64,000 nt of DNA from MPNP01 sp963668325 (GTDB taxonomy: Bacteria > Pseudomonadota > Alphaproteobacteria > Rhodobacterales > Rhodobacteraceae). The notes beneath the pieces were generated by a model. It had not been told where the DNA came from, made no database searches, and saw only the letters and a program-made list of their open reading frames with translations. Where the stretch lies: NCBI GenBank assembly GCA_963668325.1, contig OY764222.1:1240001-1304000 (forward strand), written 5' to 3'. The position numbers and the translations under genes were made by a program. Below, piece by piece: positions 25,053 through 34,404 of this stretch (the stretch's first letter is position 1; every line of letters begins with the position of its first letter).

Positions 25053-25752
25053 ATTGGAGAATGTAGTTTTCTCCCAGGGAGAATGGGAGTTGAAGGCATC
25101 ATTGAAATTACCTAAAGGTTCTCTTAATGGTTTGATTGGAGCTAGTGGCGCTGGGAAGAGTACACTTCTTTCACTGATCGCAGGGTTTCAAACCTTGAAG
25201 TCTGGGGTGATTAAGTTCAATAATGAAACAATTACAAATCTAGCTCCTGCCAAGCGCCCTGTTTCCATTCTTTTCCAGGAACACAATCTCTTTGCTCATT
25301 TGACCTCTTTTCAAAATGTACTGCTTGGAATTAGTCCGGGGTTAAAACTTTCCGTAGACACGGAAAAGGAGGTTAAATCAGCCTTGGATCTTGTGGGACT
25401 GAGTGATAAAGAGCAACGCTATCCAAAAGATCTCTCGGGTGGTGAAAGGCAACGGGTTGCCATAGCTCGTTCGCTTGTAATGAAAAGACCGGTTTTACTT
25501 CTGGATGAACCTTTCACCGCATTGGGGCCGGCACTTAGAGCTGAGATGCTAAGTTTGGTCAAGTCATTGAGTTTTGAAAGAAACCTTACCATTTTGATGG
25601 TATCCCACTCGCCCACTGATTTGGTAGGAATTGCGGACCATTCAGCGTTCATGGACCAAGGAAAAATAATTTACTTTAAACCTACACAGGAATTACTTGA
25701 TGAACCTAATTATCCTGAGATAATCAAATACCTGAAGTATGATGGTAGATAA
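25033..25752 (+). CDS. thiQ: Thiamine ABC transporter ATP-binding protein
   Basis: A 239-residue ABC ATPase. Walker A is GASGAGKSTLLS, the Q loop is ILFQEHNLFAHLT, the signature is LSGGERQRVAIARSL, and Walker B plus D loop is VLLLDEPFTALGPAL, with the switch histidine in MVSHS. It energises thiamine import through ThiP. The start ATG lies inside the end of thiP (20-bp overlap). The riboswitch, thiB and thiP upstream fix the specificity, which the ATPase alone would not. Confidence 0.93.
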   Translation: MSFSGLELENVVFSQGEWELKASLKLPKGSLNGLIGASGAGKSTLLSLIAGFQTLKSGVIKFNNETITNLAPAKRPVSILFQEHNLFAHLTSFQNVLLGISPGLKLSVDTEKEVKSALDLVGLSDKEQRYPKDLSGGERQRVAIARSLVMKRPVLLLDEPFTALGPALRAEMLSLVKSLSFERNLTILMVSHSPTDLVGIADHSAFMDQGKIIYFKPTQELLDEPNYPEIIKYLKYDGR

Positions 25753-26045
25753 CCATTTGGTGTGCCCCAAAATCGTAAATACTTTTAGCGCAAATCCTGG
25801 AAAGGAACATGAATTTAAATTTTATGTTCAACAGATATTATCCTGAAGCAAGGTTGAGGCAGGCCAATGAAAGGGTGAAGAGTGAGTTTAATCTTGCCTT
25901 GCTTTTGCCTTTATACTAGGGCTAGTCCCTACATTATGATAATATGGGCCAGGGGGTTTTGATTAAAGTTCCACTTATTATACCCCAAGTCAATTAGAAC
26001 AATAAATGCTTGGCAATTAGAATAAATTGGGATTAAATCTTTTTC
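25753..26045. other. Intergenic spacer between thiQ and mutM, nothing recognised
   Basis: Just under 300 bases. It contains two copies of the short direct repeat CAATTAGAA (about 25992 and 26013) close to mutM but no gene or convincing terminator. A promoter for mutM is expected in the AT-rich second half. Confidence 0.4.
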
Positions 26046-26894
26046 ATGCCAGAACTTCCTGAGGTAGAAACTGTTCGCAAGGGTTTGCAACAATATCTGG
26101 CAGGCCAAAGTTTTGATAAAGTTGATGTTTTTACCACGAAATTAAGATGGCAACTTCCTGAATCTCTGGCTGAATCCTTAGCCAACCGATCAATTAGGTC
26201 TGTAACTCGAAGAGGAAAATACCTACTGTTGGAGGTTTCAGATGGCAACTATCTCATAGCTCATCTGGGGATGTCTGGTAGTTTTGGGATCTATTCAATT
26301 AACGGCTTGCCTCCCTTTGATAGAAATGAACGAAACAAACATGACCACGTGGTTTTCTATTTGAAGAATGGAACTATTATTACTTACCATGACCCCAGAA
26401 AATTCGGCATGATGGATTTGATCCCAGATACGGAATTGAGCAGTTATCCGCTACTGAAAACCCTTGGAGTTGAACCCTTGGGAAATAGTTTCGATGAGAA
26501 TTACCTAGAAAACCAACTTAAAAAACGAACAACCAATGTTAAAAACTTTCTACTGGACCAAAAGATCATAGCCGGTATCGGTAATATTTATGCCAGTGAA
26601 GCTCTCTGGAGGGCAAAAATTTCCCCGAAGAGAAAAGCCAACATGATTTCCCGAAACAATGTTGGTAAATTGACAGTCGCAATAAGGGATGTCTTGAAGG
26701 ATGCTATCAAATCTGGGGGATCAACCCTGAGGAATTATCGGAGTGTTGCTGGAAGTCTTGGGTATTTTCAACATCAATTCTGTGTTTATGATCAAGAGGG
26801 TAGGCCCTGCAAGACCCCTGATTGCAATGGTAATATCATAAGGGTTGTTCAAACTGGAAGATCAACTTTTTATTGCCCCACCTGTCAAAAATAA
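26046..26894 (+). CDS. mutM: Formamidopyrimidine-DNA glycosylase
   Basis: A 282-residue bifunctional glycosylase/AP lyase that removes 8-oxoguanine and formamidopyrimidines. The N-terminus MPELPEVETVRKGL exposes the catalytic Pro2 and Glu3. The beta-sandwich holds RGKYLLLE with the essential lysine and HLGMSGSF. The H2TH region is DQKIIAGIGNIYASEALW. The C-terminal zinc finger uses four cysteines (PCKTPDCNG and FYCPTCQK), with the C-x4-C spacing seen in many alphaproteobacteria. The length is normal. It is followed by an enoyl-CoA hydratase, a conserved alphaproteobacterial neighbour. Confidence 0.96.
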   Translation: MPELPEVETVRKGLQQYLAGQSFDKVDVFTTKLRWQLPESLAESLANRSIRSVTRRGKYLLLEVSDGNYLIAHLGMSGSFGIYSINGLPPFDRNERNKHDHVVFYLKNGTIITYHDPRKFGMMDLIPDTELSSYPLLKTLGVEPLGNSFDENYLENQLKKRTTNVKNFLLDQKIIAGIGNIYASEALWRAKISPKRKANMISRNNVGKLTVAIRDVLKDAIKSGGSTLRNYRSVAGSLGYFQHQFCVYDQEGRPCKTPDCNGNIIRVVQTGRSTFYCPTCQK

Positions 26895-27073
26895 AACTTT
26901 GGGGTCTATATGTATGTAGGAAATACCAAAGGTCCTTACCAAAGCAATTGGATGATTTCGACCATCGACATAATTGATCAGGATTGATGGTAGTCAAACA
27001 GTAACAAATTAAGTTTAGTAACTGAAACTAAACTTCTCGGAAGCAGCTAGTAGGGTATTTGGAGAAGAGAACT

Positions 27074-27847
27074 ATGGTTTACCAAAACATCATTGTTGAA
27101 ACCAAGGGAAGGGTAGGGGTTATTTCCCTTTCTGCCGGGAAACTAAATCCATTGAGTAAAAATTTGCTCCAGGAATTGATGGATGCAATGAAAAACTTTG
27201 AGGCAGACGACAATATCCGTTGTATGGTTATCTTTGGTAACGAAGAGGTTTTCTGTGCGGGTGCCAATATCAAGGAATTTGCCGATGAAAGTTTCGTTGA
27301 TATGTTCTCACAAAATCGATTTGGTGAGGAAACGGAAGCTTTTCGGAATTGCAGGAAACCAATCATAGCTGGTGTAAACGGTTATGCTCTTGGAGGTGGT
27401 TGTGAATTGGCCATGAGTTGCGACATGATTATTGCTACAGAATCTGCCCAGTTTGGCCAACCAGAAATCCTGTTGGGTCTTATGCCTGGCCTTGGTGGTT
27501 CCCAAAGATTGACCAGAGCAATTGGTAAAGCCAAGTCTATGGAAATTCACTTGACCGGACGAAGAATGAGTGCCAAGGAAGCCGATCAAGCTGGTTTGGT
27601 TTCCAGGGTTGTACCCGATTCCGATCTCAAGGATGAAACAATGGCCTTGGCCGACAAAATTGCTGAGCAGGCTCCCTTGGCTGTATTGGCTATAAAGGAG
27701 GCTATCAACCACGCTGAGGAACTTCCCTTACGGGATGGTTTGCTGCTTGAAAGAAGACTTTTTCATGCGTTGTTCGCCACGAAGGATAAATTAGAAGGGG
27801 TTCAGGCTTTTATTGAAAAGAGAAAGCCTGATTTCCAGGGGAAATAA
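27074..27847 (+). CDS. Enoyl-CoA hydratase/isomerase family protein
   Basis: A 257-residue crotonase-fold enzyme likely hydrating 2-enoyl-CoA in fatty-acid or amino-acid degradation. Oxyanion-hole segments are CAGANIKEFAD and GYALGGGCELAMSCD. The two catalytic glutamates fall in the expected places (GQPEILLGLMPGLGGSQRLTR). EADQAGLVSRVVP is also typical. I start at ATG 27074, which has GGAG 9 bases upstream; an in-frame TTG at 27059 would add five residues. The gene normally sits between mutM and rpsT-dnaA in alphaproteobacteria; here a copper ATPase follows instead. Acyl-chain preference cannot be read from sequence. Confidence 0.9.
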   Translation: MVYQNIIVETKGRVGVISLSAGKLNPLSKNLLQELMDAMKNFEADDNIRCMVIFGNEEVFCAGANIKEFADESFVDMFSQNRFGEETEAFRNCRKPIIAGVNGYALGGGCELAMSCDMIIATESAQFGQPEILLGLMPGLGGSQRLTRAIGKAKSMEIHLTGRRMSAKEADQAGLVSRVVPDSDLKDETMALADKIAEQAPLAVLAIKEAINHAEELPLRDGLLLERRLFHALFATKDKLEGVQAFIEKRKPDFQGK

Positions 27848-28015
27848 CCTCTATGCCAAAATAGTGGGATCATTTTGGATCCCAATCGCTTCGCAAAACT
27901 ATCCTAACCGGATAGAATTAATTGGGTCTCGCCCAGGTCTAAAATTAGGGATTTTGAAGTCCTCTAGAGATGAGGTTCAAATTCAAAAGCTGAAGACATC
28001 TCAAATCGGATCATC

Positions 28016-30400
28016 ATGAGCACTCAGAAAATAAGTTTTCTAGTTAGAGGGATGAATTGCTCTGCCTGTGCTGCAAGACTTGAGAAATCCTTGCTTAAGT
28101 CTGAGAGTGTGGTTTCAGCCTCAGTAAATTTTGCCTTGGAGAACGTAAACTTGGTAATCCAAAAGGATACCCCCTTCAAAAAAATATTTTCCCTCGTAAA
28201 AAAGACCGGGTTTGAGGTTGTTTCCGAAACCTATCAATTTGCTCTTCCCAAAAACATCTCACTTCTGGGAATAAAATCCTTGGAAGATACCTTTAGAAAT
28301 ACTCAAGGTGTCCTAGAGGTAGATTTTCCAAGTTCGACAACAAGCGTTTCTGTGGTTGGAATCACCAAGGTTATCAACAGGCAACTGCTGATCGATAGTG
28401 CTCATCGCTCAGGTATATCTCTTGGCTCCGTTTCTACGCAAGACAATAAGGTTGATACGCCCCAGAAGCCCATAGATTTGGAATTTTGGAAGGTTGTTTT
28501 GGCCATCATACTAAGTTTACCATTTTTCTTGATGATGGTGTTCAATCATTTGGGATTCGTGGGATGGGGAGATTTTTGGTTTCCACCTTTTATACAGGGT
28601 ATATTGTCAACCTTTATATTGCTAGTCCTTGGCGGAAGCTTTTTCAAAGGATCTTATTATGCTCTAAAGGATAAAAGTGCCAATATGGAAGTTTTGGTGG
28701 TACTGGGTTCATCTGCCGCATGTATTTTTAGTTGGTATCAACTGATCCTATCAGATCAATCCCAATATTATTTTGAGACTTCGGCCTTTATCATTACCTT
28801 GGTGCTGGTAGGAAAACTCCTTGAAAACCGTACCAAGAGCAAGGTTGCTGATGCCATAGCAGATTTAATGGCTCTCCAACCGGACAAGGCCACAATGGTT
28901 TTGGAGGGAGGAGATACCAAAGTTCTCCCTGTTTCTGAAATTCAGGGTGGGGATGTACTGCTTTGCCAGGCTGGACAAAAAATTCCTGTAGATGGGGTGG
29001 TTATCAAAGGATCGGCCGAAGTTGACGAGGCCATGATTTCGGGTGAGAGCTTACCAGTCCTCAAGAACAAGGACTCAAAGGTAATTGCAGGTTCTATAAA
29101 TTGTGATGGATTGATTTACATTGAGGCCCAGGCGATTGGAGAGGAAGCAACACTTTCTAGACTGATTAAGTTAATTGAAGAGGCCCATTCAAGAAAAGCC
29201 AAAATCTATCCTTTGGTGGATAAGATAAGCAGTATCTTTGTTCCCGTTGTTTTAGTGATAGCCGTGCTTTCTTTTGGTTTTTGGCTAGCTTCAGGCGAAG
29301 AATTTGAAAAATCCTTGATCTATGGGGTGTCTGTCCTGGTAATTGCCTGCCCTTGTGCTCTCGGTTTGGCCACTCCAACAGCAATAATGGCTGGAACCAG
29401 CCTCGCAGCAAGAAATGGTATTTTGATAAGGGATAATGAAACCCTGCAAAATGCCCGTTCGTTAACGCACCTTGTTTTTGACAAAACTGGAACTCTGACT
29501 ACCGGGCAACCCAAGGTTGATAAAATTATCCCAGTTTCCTCGGAGCACAATTCCACCCAGTTGGTAGTGATGGCCGCTTCTCTTCAACAGGGAAGTGAAC
29601 ACCCGATAGCAAGAGCCATAAAAATAGAGGCCCAACACCTCAATTGTTCAGTGGAGGCAGTTGATAATTTCCGTAACCATGTTGGTTTGGGGGTTGAAGG
29701 TGAACTGTCCGGCAGAAAATATTTGGTTGGAAGTTCGAATTTATTCAGAAAATTTGGTTGGGAATTAGATCCTACACAATTCGAAGACCTGGAGCCCCAG
29801 GTAATTTTGGGAAGACATGAAGAAAATGGCATAACCATTTTAGGAGGAATGTCGATTCAGGATGAAGCAAGGCCCCAATCATCAGAGGGGATTAAACTCC
29901 TTAAGGATGAAGGGGTAAAGGTCATGATATTATCAGGTGACAAGGAAAGTGCAGTTCAGAGGATTGCCAAAATTACCGGAATAACCAGCTATATGGGAAA
30001 TGCTGACCCAGTTGCCAAAATCACCGAAATTAAAAAGTTGGTTAAGCAGGGACACCTCGTTGGCATGGTTGGGGATGGAATTAACGATTCTCCAGCCCTT
30101 GCCCATGCTCATGTTGGTTTCGCCATGGGGTCAGGAACGGATGTTGCCATGAGCAGTAGCGGTATAATCCTGATGAGATCCGATCCTAGATTGGTATCAA
30201 GCGCTATTGCCATAAGCAGAATAACCTTTCGTAAAATAAAACAAAATCTGTTTTGGGCTTTTATTTATAACGTTATTGCCCTTCCATTGGCTGCTTTTGG
30301 GTTTTTGAATCCTGCCGTTGCAGCAGGAGCCATGGCCTTGTCTAGTTTGAGTGTTGTTTCCAATTCCCTCCTCCTTAAATTCTGGAAAGCAAGGTTTTAA
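28016..30400 (+). CDS. copA: Copper-translocating P1B-type ATPase
   Basis: A 794-residue copper exporter of the inner membrane. A first heavy-metal domain has the metal site GMNCSACAARLEKSL. A second domain (about residues 75-145) has the fold's length but no Cys pair, so it is degenerate. Eight membrane helices include the transport motif ACPCALGLATPTAIM. The actuator domain has MISGESLPV, the phosphorylation site is FDKTGTLTTGQPK, ATP binding uses GSEHPIARAI, and the hinge is GDGINDSPALAHA. The CPC motif together with late Asn/Tyr and Met-Ser residues indicates Cu(I). No copper regulator is adjacent. Confidence 0.93.
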   Translation: MSTQKISFLVRGMNCSACAARLEKSLLKSESVVSASVNFALENVNLVIQKDTPFKKIFSLVKKTGFEVVSETYQFALPKNISLLGIKSLEDTFRNTQGVLEVDFPSSTTSVSVVGITKVINRQLLIDSAHRSGISLGSVSTQDNKVDTPQKPIDLEFWKVVLAIILSLPFFLMMVFNHLGFVGWGDFWFPPFIQGILSTFILLVLGGSFFKGSYYALKDKSANMEVLVVLGSSAACIFSWYQLILSDQSQYYFETSAFIITLVLVGKLLENRTKSKVADAIADLMALQPDKATMVLEGGDTKVLPVSEIQGGDVLLCQAGQKIPVDGVVIKGSAEVDEAMISGESLPVLKNKDSKVIAGSINCDGLIYIEAQAIGEEATLSRLIKLIEEAHSRKAKIYPLVDKISSIFVPVVLVIAVLSFGFWLASGEEFEKSLIYGVSVLVIACPCALGLATPTAIMAGTSLAARNGILIRDNETLQNARSLTHLVFDKTGTLTTGQPKVDKIIPVSSEHNSTQLVVMAASLQQGSEHPIARAIKIEAQHLNCSVEAVDNFRNHVGLGVEGELSGRKYLVGSSNLFRKFGWELDPTQFEDLEPQVILGRHEENGITILGGMSIQDEARPQSSEGIKLLKDEGVKVMILSGDKESAVQRIAKITGITSYMGNADPVAKITEIKKLVKQGHLVGMVGDGINDSPALAHAHVGFAMGSGTDVAMSSSGIILMRSDPRLVSSAIAISRITFRKIKQNLFWAFIYNVIALPLAAFGFLNPAVAAGAMALSSLSVVSNSLLLKFWKARF

Positions 30401-30542
30401 TTTTAGGCTCCTTGGAAACACCGCCGGTAAAAACCCAAATTTGCCTGCCAAGGGACATAATGTGTTAGGAAAATCAGAAATAATACTCTAATAATCAGTT
30501 TTCTGGCTTATAAACCGGTGTGAAATAATTTCGGAGCTATAA

Positions 30543-32819
30543 ATGAATATTGAAACTGAGAAATCTTCCCTCAAAAAAGCTGCCCTGAGGTATCACGAAT
30601 TTCCCAAACCAGGAAAGTTGGAAATTCGCCCGACAAAGCCCATGACAACTGGAAGGGACCTTTCCCTAGCCTATTCTCCTGGGGTAGCTGAGGCTTGTCT
30701 TGAAATAAAGAAAGATTCCATGGCGGCCGCCCAATACACGGCTCGAAGCAATTTGGTTGCTGTTGTTTCCAATGGAACAGCGGTATTGGGATTGGGGAAT
30801 ATAGGTGCACAAGCCTCCAAACCTGTAATGGAAGGGAAAGCAGTTCTATTCAAGAAATTTGCCAACCTGGATTGTTTTGATATCGAAATCAACGAAAGTG
30901 ATCCCAAAAAGCTGGCCGAGACAGTTATGAAATTGGAACCGACTTTTGGAGCCATTAATCTGGAGGATATAAAAGCTCCAGATTGCTTTGAAGTGGAGAA
31001 ATTATGTATTGAAAACATGAACATTCCTGTGTTTCATGATGATCAGCATGGAACAGCGATTGTTGTTGCAGCAGCAACGATCAACGCCCTGATTGTGTCC
31101 AAGAAAAATATTGAGACTCTGAAGATTGTAACTTTGGGTGCGGGTGCAGCTGGAATTGCCTGTCTGGACATGCTGATAGCCTTGGGAGCAAGAAAGGAAA
31201 ATATCACCCTTTGTGACAGTAGGGGTGTTGTTTCAACCAGCCGGGAAAATTTGACACCGGAAAAGAAGAGATTTGCCTTGGATACGCCAAAGACTACCCT
31301 GGCCGAGGCAATGGAGAGTGCTGATTTCTTTTTAGGGCTTTCAGGGCCCAACCTGGTATCCAAGGACATGATTAAAAGCATGGCCAGTCAGCCCATGGTG
31401 TTTACCCTGGCCAACCCTGATCCAGAAATCATGCCAAATGAAGTGCTTGAAGTGGCTCCTGATGCATTAATCACGACCGGGCGATCAGATTTTCCAAACC
31501 AGGTAAATAATGTACTGTGCTTCCCATTTATTTTCAGAGGTGCCATGGATGTCGGGGCCACCGCCATAAATTATGACATGAAACTAGCCTGTGCCGAGGC
31601 CATTGCCAAATTGGCAAGAACAACAACATCGGAAGAAGTAGGATTGGCCTACACTGGTGAAAACCTTACCTTTGGTCCCAATTACCTGATCCCCAAACCT
31701 TTTGACCCAAGATTACTTTCTCATGTGGCAAGTGCAGTTGCTCATTCAGCCATAATCTCTGATGTAGCAACGCGACCAAGGGATATTGAAGAATACAAAA
31801 CACATCTTGAGAGCCAGGTTTACAAATCCAGTATGATCATGCGTCCGGTTTTTGATGTCGCGCGGGCTGACCGAAGAAGGGTTGTGTTTGCTGAAGGTGA
31901 AGACCAAAGGGTTCTTTATGCCGTTCAAATTCTCAAGGAAGAGCATAACAGCAAACCCATTTTAGTTGGTCGCCCTGAAGTCATAGCCCATAGAATTGAG
32001 CGAGCCGGTCTCACCTTGACGCCAGAAAAGGATTTCGATATGGTCAATCCCCTGAGTGATCACCGGTATCCTGAATATTGGGGTGACTATCATGATCTGG
32101 TAAGTCGAAAGGGTGTTTCACCCTATTTGGCAAGAACGATTGTTCGTTCAAATTCTACAGTGATTTCAGCCCTTATGGTCCACCGAGGGGAGGCTGAAAG
32201 CATGATATGTGGGACCGAAGGCCAGTATTTGTGGCATTTGAAATACATTGACCAAATTTTGGCTAAGGATGGCTTGTCCCCCATTGGGGCCATGTCCCTG
32301 ATAATTTTTGATGGAGGGATTTTGTTCATCGCCGATACACATGTCCATACCGATCCAACAGGCGAAGAGATTTCAGAAACTGTTATTGCTGCCGCCCGCC
32401 ATGTAAAACGATTTGGCATAGAACCGAAAATAGCCATTTGTTCTGATTCCCAGTTTGGCAACCTTGACAGTCACTCTGGTCGTTTGACACGAGATGCCTT
32501 GGCTATCCTTGATCAGAAGCACCTGGATTTTGAATATGAAGGAGAGATGAATTCTGATACCGCCCTCAATGAAACATTAAGGAGTGATATTCTGCCCAAA
32601 TCAAGACTTTCCGGCAAGGCAAATACGTTGATTTATTCAAGTACCGTTGGTGCAGGGGCAGCCAGAAATCTCCTGAAGAGCGTCTCAGGTGGGGTTGAAG
32701 TAGGTCCCATTTTGATGGGGATGGGAAACAAATCTCATATTGTCACTCCTGCTGTTACTGCCCGAGGGTTATATAATATTGCTTCCCTGGCAATGATGCC
32801 TGTTGCCAGTTATGGATAA
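30543..32819 (+). CDS. maeB: NADP-dependent malic enzyme MaeB with phosphotransacetylase-like domain
   Basis: A 758-residue multidomain enzyme converting malate to pyruvate and CO2 with NADP. The malic domain (about residues 1-160) has LAYSPGVAEACLEI and FHDDQHGTAIV. The NAD(P) domain (to about 425) has LGAGAAGIACLDML and FTLANPDPEIMPNE. The C-terminal phosphotransacetylase-like domain (about 430-758) includes RRVVFAEGEDQRVLYAV and ISALMVHRGEAESMICG. In characterised MaeB proteins this domain binds acetyl-CoA as a regulator and is not catalytic. The length is standard for alphaproteobacteria. It stands between copA and the urate genes and is probably separately transcribed. Confidence 0.96.
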   Translation: MNIETEKSSLKKAALRYHEFPKPGKLEIRPTKPMTTGRDLSLAYSPGVAEACLEIKKDSMAAAQYTARSNLVAVVSNGTAVLGLGNIGAQASKPVMEGKAVLFKKFANLDCFDIEINESDPKKLAETVMKLEPTFGAINLEDIKAPDCFEVEKLCIENMNIPVFHDDQHGTAIVVAAATINALIVSKKNIETLKIVTLGAGAAGIACLDMLIALGARKENITLCDSRGVVSTSRENLTPEKKRFALDTPKTTLAEAMESADFFLGLSGPNLVSKDMIKSMASQPMVFTLANPDPEIMPNEVLEVAPDALITTGRSDFPNQVNNVLCFPFIFRGAMDVGATAINYDMKLACAEAIAKLARTTTSEEVGLAYTGENLTFGPNYLIPKPFDPRLLSHVASAVAHSAIISDVATRPRDIEEYKTHLESQVYKSSMIMRPVFDVARADRRRVVFAEGEDQRVLYAVQILKEEHNSKPILVGRPEVIAHRIERAGLTLTPEKDFDMVNPLSDHRYPEYWGDYHDLVSRKGVSPYLARTIVRSNSTVISALMVHRGEAESMICGTEGQYLWHLKYIDQILAKDGLSPIGAMSLIIFDGGILFIADTHVHTDPTGEEISETVIAAARHVKRFGIEPKIAICSDSQFGNLDSHSGRLTRDALAILDQKHLDFEYEGEMNSDTALNETLRSDILPKSRLSGKANTLIYSSTVGAGAARNLLKSVSGGVEVGPILMGMGNKSHIVTPAVTARGLYNIASLAMMPVASYG

Positions 32820-32855
32820 CATTCCTTTGAAAAGGGCCAATCGAAAGGATTTGTA

Positions 32856-33197
32856 GTGAAGGGTTTTCTGACCACCCATGTTTTGGATACCGCCAGGGGA
32901 TGTCCTGCTGGTGGGTTGAAAATAGCTTTATATAAAACGACAATGAACAATAGATCCCTCGTGCGGGAGATGGTTACGAATAGTGATGGAAGGACAAATT
33001 CACCCATCCTGCCCGAGGAGGAATTTACGTTGGGCGAATACGAGTTGATCTTTCACGCCGGGGATTATTTCAAGGACCAGCATATCACCGGGTTTTATGA
33101 CAAAATTCCCATCCGGTTCAAGTTGACGGAAAATTCTCATTACCATGTTCCCCTGCTTCTGTCGCCATATGGTTATTCGACCTACAGGGGTAGTTAG
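32856..33197 (+). CDS. uraH: 5-hydroxyisourate hydrolase (transthyretin-like)
   Basis: A 113-residue protein of the transthyretin-related family that hydrolyses 5-hydroxyisourate, the product of urate oxidation, to OHCU. It has the N-terminal LTTHVLDTARGCPAGG with the active-site histidine, FHAGDYFK, and the C-terminal tetrapeptide YRGS, which distinguishes the enzyme from transthyretin. The start is GTG at 32856, with AAAGGA upstream. Together with PuuD about 3 kb downstream it gives the first two steps of urate breakdown. OHCU decarboxylase and allantoinase are not in the window. Confidence 0.93.
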   Translation: MKGFLTTHVLDTARGCPAGGLKIALYKTTMNNRSLVREMVTNSDGRTNSPILPEEEFTLGEYELIFHAGDYFKDQHITGFYDKIPIRFKLTENSHYHVPLLLSPYGYSTYRGS

Positions 33198-33338
33198 GGT
33201 GGGAAATTATCGGAAAAGAAAAAAATGAGATACAAGATTCGGCCCAATGCGATAGTTTCGAATTTTGTTGAAATACCAACCTTTTAATTTATACTTGATT
33301 TTTTCAAACCTATTTTTTTGGTTCAAAAGGAGGTGTCT

Positions 33339-34345
33339 ATGATTCGACAAACTTTAGCTTTCCTTACTTTCCTGTTGCTATCTGTAGGGATAGCAGGAGC
33401 TCAAACCCCAGTAAATTTTGCCCTTGATTGGAAATTTGAAGGACCCAGTGGAGCCTATTTTTCAGCAATTGATGAAGGTCACTTTGCGAATGAAGGCTTG
33501 GAAGTAGATATTTGGGCGGGTCAAGGTTCACTTGATGCGATCCCAAAAGTTGCTACCGGTGCAGCTCAATTCGGTTTTGCTGATATTAACAGCCTGATTA
33601 AATTCCTTGACCAAAATCCAGGGCTCCGGTCATTGCCGTTCTGATGGTTTATGATAAACCTCCATTCGCCATTGTTGGAAGGAAATCTCTGGGGATAGAA
33701 ACTCCAAAGGATCTTGAAGGAAAAATTTTAGGTGCACCACCACCTGATGGAGCATGGGCTCAATTCCCGGCATTTGCTTCAGCAAATAACCTGGATGTTT
33801 CCAAAATTACGGTCGAACCCGTCGGTTTTCCAACGAGAGAACCAAGCTTGGCCGAAGGTGTTGTCGACGCAATTACTGGTTTCTCCTTTTCCAGCTACCT
33901 GAATTTGGTCAGACTGGGAATACCTGAATCAGATATTTCAACCATCTTGATGGCTGATTATGGCCTGCAACTCTATGGCAATGCGATCATTGTCAATACC
34001 GATTATGCTGCTGAAAATCCTGAGATAGTAAGCGGTTTCCTCCGAGCTATTATTAATGGCTGGAAATCGGCATTGGCTGATCCTGCCAGAAGTGTTGATA
34101 GTATTGCCGAACGGAATCCTGCCTTGGACAAGGATTTGGAAGTCTGGCGTTTGAACTTGGCTATTGATGCTAACGTTTATACCGATAATGTAATGGCAAA
34201 TGGTATGGGCAACATAGATAGTGATCGTTTTCAAGCTTCCATAGAACAATTGGCCGAAAATTATGAGTTCACAAATGATCCAGACCCATCATTGTATTTC
34301 ACTAATGAATACCTTGGTGATGCCGAAAGCAGAATGATCAAGTAA
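33339..34345 (+). pseudogene. ABC transporter substrate-binding protein (NMT1/THI5-like), frameshifted
   Basis: A perfect ribosome site (AAAAGGAGGTG) precedes ATG 33339, followed by a signal peptide (MIRQTLAFLTFLLLSVGIAG). The first frame reads VNFALDWKFEGPSGAYFSAIDEGHF and stops at 33642. The second frame carries the rest from about 33625: APVIAVLMVYDKPPFAIVGRK onward to YLGDAESRMIK. One base is missing at the GGG run near 33617-33623; restoring one G rejoins the frames as NPG-APVIAV. The repaired protein would be about 335 residues, normal for the family. The ATPase and permease downstream are intact, so this is either a very recent mutation or a sequencing error. Confidence 0.85.
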
Positions 34346-34356
34346 CTCCATTCAAA

Positions 34357-34386
34357 ATGGGCAGGTAGGTCTAATTACCTGCCCAT
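34357..34386 (+). terminator. Stem-loop between binding-protein and ATPase genes
   Basis: ATGGGCAGGTA (34357-34367) and TACCTGCCCAT (34376-34386) form a perfect 11-bp stem with an 8-nt loop, followed by ATTTTA. It begins 11 bases after the binding-protein stop and lies 18 bases before the ATPase gene. It probably acts as a partial terminator or mRNA stabiliser that favours binding-protein expression. Confidence 0.75.
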
Positions 34387-34404
34387 ATTTTATGAAGGGC
34401 CTAA

